A DNA stretch of 6,579 nucleotides, taken from positions 1 through 6,579 of the forward strand of contig JAKSBM010001070.1 of the NCBI GenBank assembly GCA_022361135.1, in the 5' to 3' direction. The notes under the pieces are model-generated. The model did no database searches. It saw nothing but the letters and a program-made list of their open reading frames with translations, and was not told where the DNA came from. Position 1 is the stretch's first letter, and the number at the start of each line of letters is the position of its first letter. Of this stretch, positions 1 to 6,140 are shown one piece after another. Both the position numbers and the translations under genes were made by a program. This DNA comes from Desulfobacterales bacterium (lineage in GTDB: Bacteria; Desulfobacterota; Desulfobacteria; Desulfobacterales; Desulfobacteraceae).

Positions 1-1
1 A

Positions 2-1735
2 CTGGGTGCCCTGGCCATCCCCTTTTTGAAGGGGAGTGTGAAACAGGCATGGATGCTGCTGCTGCCCGTTTGGGTGTTTGTCTCACTGCTTTTCCTTCCC
101 CTGGGAACCCATTGGACCACGGATTTTTTGGGATATGAACTCATTTTCGGCCGGGTGGATAAACTTTCCTATATTTTTGCCCTGGTTTTTACCATCATGG
201 CCTTCATGGGGGTGCTCTTTGCCCTGCAGGTGAAGGATGATCTCCAGCATGTTTCCGCATTGGTCTACGCCGGCTCCACCCTGGGGGTGGTCATGGCCGG
301 GGACTGGCTTTCCCTTTACCTGTTCTGGGAAATCATGGCCGTTTCATCCACCTTCCTTGTTATTGCGTCCCGGACCCGTGAATCCCGGGACGCCGGCTTC
401 AGGTATCTCTTGGTTCACATTGTCGGCGGGCTTTTCCTGTTGGCTGGAATCGTCTGCTACATCCACGAGACCGGAGCAGTTGCCTTTGATTTCATCGGGT
501 TGAATGGGATGACATCCTGGTTGATCTTCATCGGCATTGCCCTGAATGCGGCCGCCGTGCCCCTCCATGCCTGGCAGCCCGATGCCTATCCCATGGGAAC
601 CCCCACCTCCACGGTTTTTTTGAGCGCCTTCACCACCAAATCCGCCGTCTACCTGCTCATTCGGACCTTTCCGGGAACCGAATTGCTCATGGTCATTGGC
701 GGGCTCATGGTTTCCATTCCCATATTCTATGCGGTCCTTGAAAATGACATCCGCCGGGTCCTCTCATACAGCCTCATGAACCAGGTGGGCTTCATGCTGG
801 TGGGGGTGGGCATTGGGACGGACCTGGCCCTGAACGGGGCCGTTGCCCATGCCTTTTGCCACATCATTTATAAGGGACTGCTCTTCATGGCTGCGGGGTC
901 TGTACTCCAGATGACCGGAAAGATCAAATGCACCGAAATCGGGGGACTTTATAAGACCATGCCCTTGACCTGCATATTCTGCATGGTTGGGGCGGCATCC
1001 ATTTCCGCCTTTCCCCTCTTTTCCGGTTTTGTTTCCAAATCCATGATTGTCTCGGCCTCGGCCAAGGAGCAGATCTTTCTCATCTGGCTGGTTCTCCAGT
1101 TTGCCTCCACCGGTGTGGTGGACCATGCCGGCATCAAGGTGCCCTTTTTCACCTTTTTCGGCCACGATTCCGGCATCCGTGCCAAGGAGCCGCCCTTGAA
1201 CATGCTGTTGGCCATGGGCATGGGGGCCTTCCTCTGTGTGGGGCTGGGCGTCTGGTACAAGCCCCTGTATAATTTGCTTCCCTTTGCCGTGGATTACCAG
1301 CCCTATACCGGGGCCCATGTGGTGACCCAGCTCCAGCTCCTCCTGTTCGGAGCCTTTGCATTCACCCTGCTCATCCTCTCGGGTTACTATGTGCCCGAGG
1401 TCCGCAGTCGAAATCTGGATGCCGACTGGTTTTACCGGAAGTTTTCCCGTTTTGCCTACCGGAGCCTGGATCGGAATATGAATGGGATGAACCAGCTGTC
1501 CGAGGGCGTCCTCATGGGATGTGTGCGGGGATTTGCCGGTTTCTGGCAAAAATCCGCCATCCATTTCACCATGTTTATGGCGGTCAATGTCTGGCTGGTC
1601 ATGGGCTACCGGGGGCGGAGTCTGACCCATAAAAAACAGCGCCTTTTCCGGGATCTTACCCACGGCACCATCCCCGTGGGAATCGGGGCGGCCATTTCCG
1701 TTTCTGCGGTTTTCATTGTGGTGATTCTGATTTAG
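2..1735 (+). CDS. MrpD/NuoL-like proton/sodium antiporter subunit, 5' partial
   Basis: This is an integral membrane ion-translocating subunit of the superfamily that includes MrpD and complex I NuoL/M/N. It would exchange H+ (and perhaps Na+) across the cytoplasmic membrane as part of a multi-subunit complex. The frame is open to the window edge, and the TTG at 26 and ATG at 53 lie inside hydrophobic sequence, so the true start is upstream. Counting from TTG 26, the family's key charges are present: Glu102 in FWEIMAVSS, Lys205 in FTTKSAVYL, His275/Lys283 in HAFCHIIYKG and Lys338 in FSGFVSKSM. About 14 hydrophobic segments are visible. After the core, the DADWFYRK motif (465-472), an amphipathic stretch and two more membrane segments (about 512-527 and 550-568) form a NuoL/MrpD-like tail. 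The gene ends at TAG and is followed 43 nt later by a terminator, so it is probably last in its operon. The family is clear; the parent complex and the transported ion are not decided by this sequence. Confidence 0.9.
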   Translation: MGALAIPFLKGSVKQAWMLLLPVWVFVSLLFLPLGTHWTTDFLGYELIFGRVDKLSYIFALVFTIMAFMGVLFALQVKDDLQHVSALVYAGSTLGVVMAGDWLSLYLFWEIMAVSSTFLVIASRTRESRDAGFRYLLVHIVGGLFLLAGIVCYIHETGAVAFDFIGLNGMTSWLIFIGIALNAAAVPLHAWQPDAYPMGTPTSTVFLSAFTTKSAVYLLIRTFPGTELLMVIGGLMVSIPIFYAVLENDIRRVLSYSLMNQVGFMLVGVGIGTDLALNGAVAHAFCHIIYKGLLFMAAGSVLQMTGKIKCTEIGGLYKTMPLTCIFCMVGAASISAFPLFSGFVSKSMIVSASAKEQIFLIWLVLQFASTGVVDHAGIKVPFFTFFGHDSGIRAKEPPLNMLLAMGMGAFLCVGLGVWYKPLYNLLPFAVDYQPYTGAHVVTQLQLLLFGAFAFTLLILSGYYVPEVRSRNLDADWFYRKFSRFAYRSLDRNMNGMNQLSEGVLMGCVRGFAGFWQKSAIHFTMFMAVNVWLVMGYRGRSLTHKKQRLFRDLTHGTIPVGIGAAISVSAVFIVVILI

Positions 1736-1777
1736 CCTCCACGGCAAGTCGATCCACCTCGGTCCTGGATCGTGAAG

Positions 1778-1821
1778 ATGAAAAAAGGCTGTGCAGATTT
1801 TTCTGTACAGCCTTTTTTCAT
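1778..1821. terminator. Intrinsic terminator, probably bidirectional
   Basis: An inverted repeat of 20 nt per arm (1778-1797 and 1802-1821) is separated by a TTTT loop. All positions pair, with one G-U wobble. The stem carries A6 at its left base and T6 at its right base around a GGCTGT/ACAGCC core, so it can act as an intrinsic terminator on either strand. It lies 43 nt after the antiporter stop codon and should end that transcript before the TRIC-family promoter. Confidence 0.9.
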
Positions 1822-1882
1822 GGGTGGGAGCAGGGTTTTACCTCCGGAGTTGAACTTGTTTTAAGCCCCCGCAAAAATGGGG

Positions 1883-1911
1883 TTGAAAAGGGATTTTTTT
1901 TCGGGCATAAT
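1883..1911 (+). promoter_or_regulatory. Predicted sigma-70 promoter for the TRIC-family gene
   Basis: TTGAAA (1883-1888, 5 of 6 matches to TTGACA) is followed after exactly 17 nt by CATAAT (1906-1911, 5 of 6 matches to TATAAT). Transcription would start near 1918, giving a leader of about 160 nt before the ATG at 2079. The spacer contains a run of eight T (1894-1901), so length changes there would alter promoter spacing. The placement between the antiporter terminator and the TRIC-family gene supports the call. It rests on motif and position only. Confidence 0.55.
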
Positions 1912-1975
1912 GCGCGCCTCTCCCCAGCCATTTCATCTTTTGATTTTGTTTTGCAGGATACATATGTGTCGGATT

Positions 1976-1996
1976 CTGGGGAGGGGTATGCCCCAG
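1976..1996 (+). promoter_or_regulatory. Small hairpin in the 5' leader of the TRIC-family gene
   Basis: CTGGGG (1976-1981) pairs perfectly with CCCCAG (1991-1996) around a 9-nt loop. An alternative pairing uses the second G4 run (1983-1986) with the same C4, and the C4 could also compete for the G4 of the ribosome-binding region at 2035-2038. A role in translational control is possible but untested. The stem is short and could be incidental. Confidence 0.3.
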
Positions 1997-2046
1997 CCGT
2001 CGGTCCGGTTTATATGGTCTGGTTTCCGGAGTCCGGGGTGAAAAGA

Positions 2047-2130
2047 ATGAATTTTATTTTTTGGAAGACAGATATACCATGGAATCGTATCCCATTTCAG
2101 AATCATTTCAGATTGTTCTTTACATGCTGA
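2047..2130 (+). CDS. Possible 27-aa leader ORF overlapping the TRIC-family start
   Basis: An ATG at 2047 is preceded by GGTGA (2037-2041), a good Shine-Dalgarno match at 5-nt spacing, better than anything before the TRIC-family ATG. The frame reads MNFIFWKTDIP and continues to a TGA at 2128-2130, running out of frame over the first 52 nt of the TRIC-family gene. It has no recognisable domain. It may be a leader peptide that controls entry to the downstream start. Alternatively it may be the true start of the TRIC-family gene displaced by one base: adding one T to the T6 run at 2057-2062 joins the frames. It may also not be translated. Confidence 0.3.
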   Translation: MNFIFWKTDIPWNRIPFQNHFRLFFTC

Positions 2131-2726
2131 ACATCATGGGCACGGCTGTATTTGCCGTCTCCGGCGCCATGACGGCCCGGGAAAAGGACTATGACCTCTT
2201 TGGCGTCCTGGTGGTCTCCCTGATCACGGCCAATGGGGGGGGGACCGTTCGGGACATGCTCATGGGGCAACTTCCCGTTTTCTGGATCCAGGAACCCATC
2301 TGGCTCTACCTGGCGGTTTTCCCCGGCATCATCGGGTATTTCACCAACCATTTCCTTACCGGAAGGCGGGTGGAGACCCTGATCGTCTATCTGGATGCCC
2401 TGGGTCTGTCCGCCTTTGGTATCACCGGTGCCATTGCCGCCATGGGCATCACCAGCAATCCTTTGGAGATTGTCTGCCTGGGCGTGGTCACCGGAACCTG
2501 TGGCGGTATCATCAGGGATTTGCTCTGTTCCAGAACCCCGTTGATTTTCGGGGGAACCATCTATGCCACCACCATCATCGGGGGCATCAGCAATTATCTG
2601 TTTCTGCTTTTTGCCGGCATGGCCGAGTGGCAGGCCGGGCTTTTGGGAATGTTCACCATCCTGGCCATGCGTTGCCTGGGCATCCAATACGGGTTAACCC
2701 TGCGTTTCGGGTCCCTGCGCAGGTAG
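2079..2726 (+). CDS. TRIC/UPF0126 family membrane protein (cation channel or glycine transporter family)
   Basis: This 215-aa inner-membrane protein belongs to the bacterial TRIC-like family (UPF0126, relatives of YicG/YadS), usual length about 200-220 aa. The fold is two repeated three-helix halves and both copies are visible: GTAVFAVSGAM (21-31) with NGGGTVRDML (52-61), then DALGLSAFGITGA (106-118) with GTCGGIIRDLL (139-149). The paired glycine-rich GG..RD motifs kink the helices that line the pore in characterised members. Bacterial members are annotated either as potassium-permeable channels or as glycine transporters, and the sequence does not decide between them. I chose ATG 2079 because it gives the usual N-terminus just before the first helix. 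TTG 2061 in the same frame would add six residues and lies 19 nt from the nearest good Shine-Dalgarno. The ribosome site before 2079 is weak (GGAAG at 2063-2067). The gene stands alone behind its own promoter. It contains a G9 run (2235-2243). Confidence 0.88.
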   Translation: MESYPISESFQIVLYMLNIMGTAVFAVSGAMTAREKDYDLFGVLVVSLITANGGGTVRDMLMGQLPVFWIQEPIWLYLAVFPGIIGYFTNHFLTGRRVETLIVYLDALGLSAFGITGAIAAMGITSNPLEIVCLGVVTGTCGGIIRDLLCSRTPLIFGGTIYATTIIGGISNYLFLLFAGMAEWQAGLLGMFTILAMRCLGIQYGLTLRFGSLRR

Positions 2727-2734
2727 ATTGATTT

Positions 2735-2771
2735 AAACCCGGGCAGATGTATGCTGGCCGGGTGTTGTTTT
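2735..2771. terminator. Probable terminator between convergent genes
   Basis: An imperfect hairpin pairs CCCGGGCAG (2738-2746) with CTGGCCGGG (2754-2762) around a 7-nt loop, with one G-G mismatch. On the plus strand it is followed by TGTTGTTTT, a U-rich tail suited to ending the TRIC-family transcript 9 nt after its stop. On the minus strand the tail is only weakly U-rich, so its use by the CGGC gene is less sure. Confidence 0.5.
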
Positions 2772-3190
2772 CAGGATTGATAAATTCCCTTTTCCCGCCG
2801 TTTTTCAGAAAGGGTGGAGGTGGCTGTTCCTTCCACCAGATCCAGATCGTGGCGCTGCACCAGATCCTTGATGTAGTCCAGGTGGGGGCAGACCGGTCCG
2901 TGGTAGTTGTCCCGGGTCATGCATGACGAAAGATGAACCGCAATTTTATCCTTGGCTACCCCTTCCCGTTTTTTAATGGAATGGATGAGGTCGGAAAGTT
3001 TTCTGTGAACGGCCAAGCCGCAACAGCCCCCGCAGGTGAAATAAAGGGTTCGGTAATTCTTTTCCTTGGGATAGGCCACAAATCCCCCTTCCCGATGGAC
3101 ATAGGCCTTTTCACAATAGTAGCCCGAGCAGCGTTCCTTGACGATGTGGCATTGGATCACGGCCAGATAATCCTTATTTTCAATATCCAT
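2771..3190 (-). CDS. CGGC-domain protein, putative metal-binding
   Basis: This 139-aa soluble protein has the CGGC-domain signature FTCGGCCGLA at residues 51-60. It has eight cysteines (14, 21, 26, 53, 56, 57, 90, 101), and several histidines lie near them (15, 86, 97, 103). The ordering, with an early Cys-His pair, the central CGGCC and later HLSSC and HGPVCPH motifs, matches the family's conserved metal-ligand pattern. No signal peptide or membrane segment is seen, so it is probably cytoplasmic. The family is common in anaerobes; a metal-binding role is predicted for it, but its biochemical function is not established. The start ATG has GGAG (3198-3201) at 7-nt spacing. It lies 49 nt after the ATPase F stop with no terminator visible between, so it is likely co-transcribed with the ABC importer. 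Whether it serves that importer is inference. Confidence 0.82.
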   Translation of the reverse strand: MDIENKDYLAVIQCHIVKERCSGYYCEKAYVHREGGFVAYPKEKNYRTLYFTCGGCCGLAVHRKLSDLIHSIKKREGVAKDKIAVHLSSCMTRDNYHGPVCPHLDYIKDLVQRHDLDLVEGTATSTLSEKRREKGIYQS

Positions 3191-3239
3191 ATTTTTTCTC
3201 CATGGTTGATTTCATTGGTCCTGGTTCAATTCTTCGGGA

Positions 3240-4223
3240 TTAATTGAGCAAATGGCAGGCGGTTTTGTGTGCTCCATCCACGGACAGGAGCCTGGGCTCT
3301 TCCTTGGCACATCGGTCAAAGGCGTGGGGGCACCGGGTTCTGAAACGACAACCCGAAGGGGGCGCGATGGGGCTGGGCAGCTCACCCCCCAGGATTTTTT
3401 TCCTTTGCCTGAATTTTCGTCCCCGGCCAATCTTGGGAATGGCCGACAACAGGGCCTGGGTGTAAGGATGGGCCCGGTGCCGGATGATTTCCCGGGTGGG
3501 GCCGCATTCCACCACCTTGCCCAGGTACATCACGGCCATGGCATCGCACATGTATTGGATCTGGTCCAAATTATGGGAAATCCAGACATAGGTGAGCCGG
3601 TATTTCTCCTGGAGGGCCTGCATGAGGTTGAGGATGGTGGCTGTGGTGGAGATGTCCAGTCCCGAAGTGGGCTCGTCGGCCACAATGAGTTCCGGAGAAA
3701 GGGCAATGGCCCGGGCCACGCCGATGCGGCGGGCCTGTCCCCCGGAAAATTCGTTGGGAAATTTGGCCAGGGCATCCCCGGGCAATTGTACCGCCTCCAG
3801 CAATTCCATGACCCGGCCCACTTCTTCTTTTTTATCCCCCATTTTTCCATATACCTCCAGGGGCTCGGCAATGATTTCCCCGGCGGTCATGGTTGGGTTG
3901 AGGCAGGAAAAGGGGTCCTGGAAAATGAGCTGGGCTTTTTGACGGAAGGCCTTCATCCGGGCCGGGTTGAATTCCAGGATATTTTCCCCGTGGAAACGGA
4001 TTTTTCCCCTCTGGGGTTGGTTCAGGCGGAATATGGACCGGCCCAGGGTGGACTTGCCGCAGCCGCTTTCCCCCACCAGGCCGAAGCAGGATCCGGCCTT
4101 TATGCCCAGGCTGACGCCGTCCACGGCATGGACCATGCGGGGTTTCCTCCCCAGGAGCCTTGGAATGATGCCCCGGTCCAGTTGGAAGTGCATGGTTAAT
4201 TCTTCGATGTTCAGCAGTTCCAT
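3240..4223 (-). CDS. dppF: Peptide/nickel-type ABC importer ATPase, DppF/OppF family
   Basis: This 327-aa cytoplasmic ATPase is one of the two energising subunits of a Dpp/Opp-type importer. All nucleotide-binding motifs are intact: Walker A GESGCGKST (51-59), Q-loop Gln102 in IFQDP, signature FSGGQ (159-163), Walker B LIVADEP (179-185), D-loop SGLD (187-190) and H-loop His217. The C-terminal oligopeptide-transporter extension is present (HPYTQALLSAIP at 252-263), ending in four cysteines (292, 298, 305, 323). I chose ATG 4223, giving MELLNIEEL; the same frame runs on to 4367, but that extra 48-residue stretch only overlaps ATPase D and looks non-coding. The start overlaps the ATPase D stop by 13 nt, suggesting translational coupling. 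Family assignment is firm. The substrate (dipeptide, oligopeptide or nickel complex) cannot be told from the ATPase. Confidence 0.93.
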   Translation of the reverse strand: MELLNIEELTMHFQLDRGIIPRLLGRKPRMVHAVDGVSLGIKAGSCFGLVGESGCGKSTLGRSIFRLNQPQRGKIRFHGENILEFNPARMKAFRQKAQLIFQDPFSCLNPTMTAGEIIAEPLEVYGKMGDKKEEVGRVMELLEAVQLPGDALAKFPNEFSGGQARRIGVARAIALSPELIVADEPTSGLDISTTATILNLMQALQEKYRLTYVWISHNLDQIQYMCDAMAVMYLGKVVECGPTREIIRHRAHPYTQALLSAIPKIGRGRKFRQRKKILGGELPSPIAPPSGCRFRTRCPHAFDRCAKEEPRLLSVDGAHKTACHLLN

Positions 4224-5242
4224 TGCCACACCGGCCTTTCCCCATTCCGGGCATTGGGAAGGTTTTTCCAACAGGCGGCCTGGTGCCCCCGGCCCAGTCG
4301 GGTTAAGGGGGGGACGGCCTTGCTGCATGCCCCATCTCCGAATTTGCACCGGGGATGGAAGGGGCATCCCCGGGGAAGTTCATCCAGGGGGGGAACATGG
4401 CCGGGGAGGCTGAGCAGGGGGTGGCCGGGTTCCCGGTTTCCGGGCATGGCCGCCAAGAGTGCCGCCGTATAGGGATGGCCGGGCCTGCCAAAGACCTGTT
4501 CAACGGTCCCGCTTTCAAATATTTTTCCCGCATACATGATCATGATCCGATCGCAGGTTTCCGACAGGACGCCCAGGTCGTGGCTGATGTAGAGTACCGA
4601 GGTATTGTATTTTTCGGCCATGTCCACAATGAGTTGGTTGATCTGGGCCTCAATGGTCACGTCCAGGGCCGTGGTGGGCTCGTCTGCAATGAGCAGGGAG
4701 GTGCCCGAGTTCAAGGCCAGGGAAACCGCCACCCGCTGTTTCATCCCCCCGGAGAATTCAAAGGGGTAATTATTGATCCGGCTTTCCGGGTCGGCAATGC
4801 CGGTCTCCTTGAGTTGGGCAACGGCTTTTTCCAGGCGGGCGGCCTTGTTTCTGGTTGGGTTGCCCTTGTGGGCATCCTGGGCCGCCATGATATCCATCAT
4901 CTGGGTGGAGATGCGGAAGACCGGGTTCAGGGCCGACTGGGGATTTTGGAAAATCATGGTCATTTCCGCCCCCCGGATTTTTTCATCCATTTCCCTTTCC
5001 GAGATCCGGGCCAGATCCCGGCCCTTGAAAACCATTTCACCGGCGGTGATTTTTCCCACCTCGGGGAGCAGCCCCATGATGGCCTTGCCCAGGGTGGACT
5101 TTCCGCAACCGCTTTCACCGGCCACCCCCAGGATTTCCCCGGGGGCCAGCTCAAAGTTCACCCGGCTCAGGGCCTTGAGCCGGCGTTGGCCGAGGCGGTA
5201 TTCCACGGACAATTCTTTAACATTCAATAGGGAATCAGCCAC
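4211..5242 (-). CDS. dppD: Peptide/nickel-type ABC importer ATPase, DppD/OppD family
   Basis: This 343-aa cytoplasmic ATPase partners the DppF-type subunit. Its motifs are complete: Walker A GESGCGKST (42-50), Q-loop Gln99 in IFQNP, signature FSGGM (163-167), Walker B LLIADEP (183-189) and H-loop His221 in YISHDLG. FSGGM in D and FSGGQ in F is the usual division for this family. The C-terminal extension has HPYTAALLAAMP (256-267) and four cysteines (293, 299, 306, 324). The start is GTG at 5242, supported by a perfect AGGAGG four nt upstream and an 8-nt overlap with the permease C stop. The last residues (about 330-343) are encoded by DNA that also holds the ATPase F start. Substrate specificity is not visible here. 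Confidence 0.93.
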   Translation of the reverse strand: MADSLLNVKELSVEYRLGQRRLKALSRVNFELAPGEILGVAGESGCGKSTLGKAIMGLLPEVGKITAGEMVFKGRDLARISEREMDEKIRGAEMTMIFQNPQSALNPVFRISTQMMDIMAAQDAHKGNPTRNKAARLEKAVAQLKETGIADPESRINNYPFEFSGGMKQRVAVSLALNSGTSLLIADEPTTALDVTIEAQINQLIVDMAEKYNTSVLYISHDLGVLSETCDRIMIMYAGKIFESGTVEQVFGRPGHPYTAALLAAMPGNREPGHPLLSLPGHVPPLDELPRGCPFHPRCKFGDGACSKAVPPLTRLGRGHQAACWKNLPNARNGERPVWQWNC

Positions 5243-6140
5243 GGAGCCTCCTTTTGGGATCCAATGCCGTGCGCATGCCTTCGCTGAACAGGGAAAAGCC
5301 GATCATGGCCAGGGCCAGGGCCGCCCCGGGCCAGAGGATCATCCAGATACTGGTACCGATGTATTTGAAGCCATTGGAGAGCATGATGCCCCAGGAGGCG
5401 TCCGGCGGGATCACCCCCAACCCCAGGAAGGAGAGGCCGGATTCGTAGATGATCATGTTGACCATGTCCATGCCCATGCAGATGAGCAGGGGGGAGAGGA
5501 TATTGGGCAGGATATGGCGGAAGATGATCCGCAGTTTGCCCACCCCCATGGCTTCGGCCGCCTGGATGAAATCGGACTCCTTCACCGACAGGGTCTGGGC
5601 CCGGGCGATTCTGCCGTAGAAGGGGATGACCGTGAATCCCAGGGCCATGATCATGTTGAAGAGGGAGGAGCCCATGACGGCCACAATGGCCAGGGCCAGG
5701 ATAATCTGGGGGAAGGAGCGGATGACGTCAAAGATGAAGATGACGCAATAGTCCAGCTTGCTGCCCTCCCGGTAGCCGGCGGCCACCCCCAAAAGGGTTC
5801 CCACCACGGCGGACAGGGTGGATGCGCCCAATGCCACGACCATGGCGATGCGGCATCCGTACAAAAGGCGGGAAAGCAGATCCCGGCCCAGGTAGTCCGT
5901 GCCCAGCCAATGGGTGTATGAGGGGCCGGCAAAACGGTGGACAATGTCCTGCTCCAGGGGATCATAGGGGGCGAGCCAGGGGCAGATCATGGCCGTGACC
6001 AGCATGAGGCCCACAATGATTCCGCCGTAGCGGCCCGGTCCCACCCGCCAGATGGCGGCCAGTCCCTGGGCCATGCGGCCGGAAAGGGAGGGGCGTATCC
6101 GGTTGGGGAATGTATCTAGGGTTTCTGGGGATGTCTCCAT
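5235..6140 (-). CDS. dppC: Peptide/nickel-type ABC importer permease, DppC/OppC family
   Basis: This 301-aa inner-membrane permease forms half of the importer channel. Residues 1-30 are polar and cytoplasmic. The first helix (about 40-57) leads to the OppC N-terminal motif APYDPLEQD (57-65) and to HWLGTDYLGRDLLSRLLYG (77-95), which is diagnostic of DppC/OppC. Four or five more helices follow. The cytoplasmic EAA loop that docks on the ATPases is QAAEAMGVGK...HILPN (193-213), with its conserved Gly199. The tail SFLGLGVIPPDASWG (237-251) is also typical. ATG 6140 is the only usable start, because an in-frame stop lies a few codons upstream. No good Shine-Dalgarno precedes it, and 93 nt separate it from permease B, unlike the overlapping downstream genes. 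It ends overlapping dppD by 8 nt. Length is normal for the family. Confidence 0.93.
   Translation of the reverse strand: METSPETLDTFPNRIRPSLSGRMAQGLAAIWRVGPGRYGGIIVGLMLVTAMICPWLAPYDPLEQDIVHRFAGPSYTHWLGTDYLGRDLLSRLLYGCRIAMVVALGASTLSAVVGTLLGVAAGYREGSKLDYCVIFIFDVIRSFPQIILALAIVAVMGSSLFNMIMALGFTVIPFYGRIARAQTLSVKESDFIQAAEAMGVGKLRIIFRHILPNILSPLLICMGMDMVNMIIYESGLSFLGLGVIPPDASWGIMLSNGFKYIGTSIWMILWPGAALALAMIGFSLFSEGMRTALDPKRRLRG
5247..5252 (-). promoter_or_regulatory. Ribosome binding site setting the GTG start of dppD
   Basis: The plus strand reads CCTCCT here, so the transcript carries a full AGGAGG four nt before the GTG at 5242. It sits inside the last codons of permease C, allowing coupled translation, and it is the main reason for accepting a GTG start. 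Confidence 0.75.

Larger units (their letters stand above)
1736..2078. other. 343-nt intergenic region between antiporter and TRIC-family gene
   Basis: No full gene is visible here. The region holds the antiporter terminator, a sigma-70-like promoter, a possible 5' leader of about 160 nt with small hairpins, a short direct repeat, and a well-spaced Shine-Dalgarno plus ATG at 2037-2049 that opens a 27-codon frame. Because TRIC/UPF0126 genes are sometimes controlled by glycine riboswitches, I looked for that aptamer's conserved core and did not recognise it. An 8-bp palindrome (CTCCGGAG, 1842-1849) lies upstream of the promoter and has no assigned role. Confidence 0.6.

Noticed and set aside
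764..1747. A 327-codon minus-strand frame opposite the antiporter gene
   Set aside because: The product is Gly/His/Gln-rich and without hydrophobic or domain structure. The plus-strand antiporter motifs account for this DNA.
1864..1901. A second terminator (CCCC...GGGG hairpin followed by T8)
   Set aside because: The stem is only about 6 bp with a wobble, and the T8 run begins 9 nt after it. The T run is better explained as the spacer of the promoter at 1883-1911.
1822..2046. Glycine riboswitch upstream of the TRIC/UPF0126 gene
   Set aside because: Expected from known family associations, but I could not find the conserved aptamer core sequences. A covariance-model search would be decisive.
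3252..4199. A 315-codon plus-strand frame opposite dppF
   Set aside because: Antisense shadow with Gly/His/Pro-rich composition and no recognisable motif; dppF has complete ATPase motifs.
4224..4367. A 48-codon upstream extension of dppF in the same frame
   Set aside because: It overlaps the coding 3' end of dppD, is Pro/Gly-rich, and would add residues not found before the usual DppF start. ATG 4223 gives the normal N-terminus and length.
4773..5921. A 382-codon open frame on the plus strand spanning dppD and dppC
   Set aside because: It is antisense to two strongly supported ABC genes. Its translation is low-complexity, rich in His, Gly, Asp and Gln, with no domain, as expected for the shadow of a GC-rich gene.
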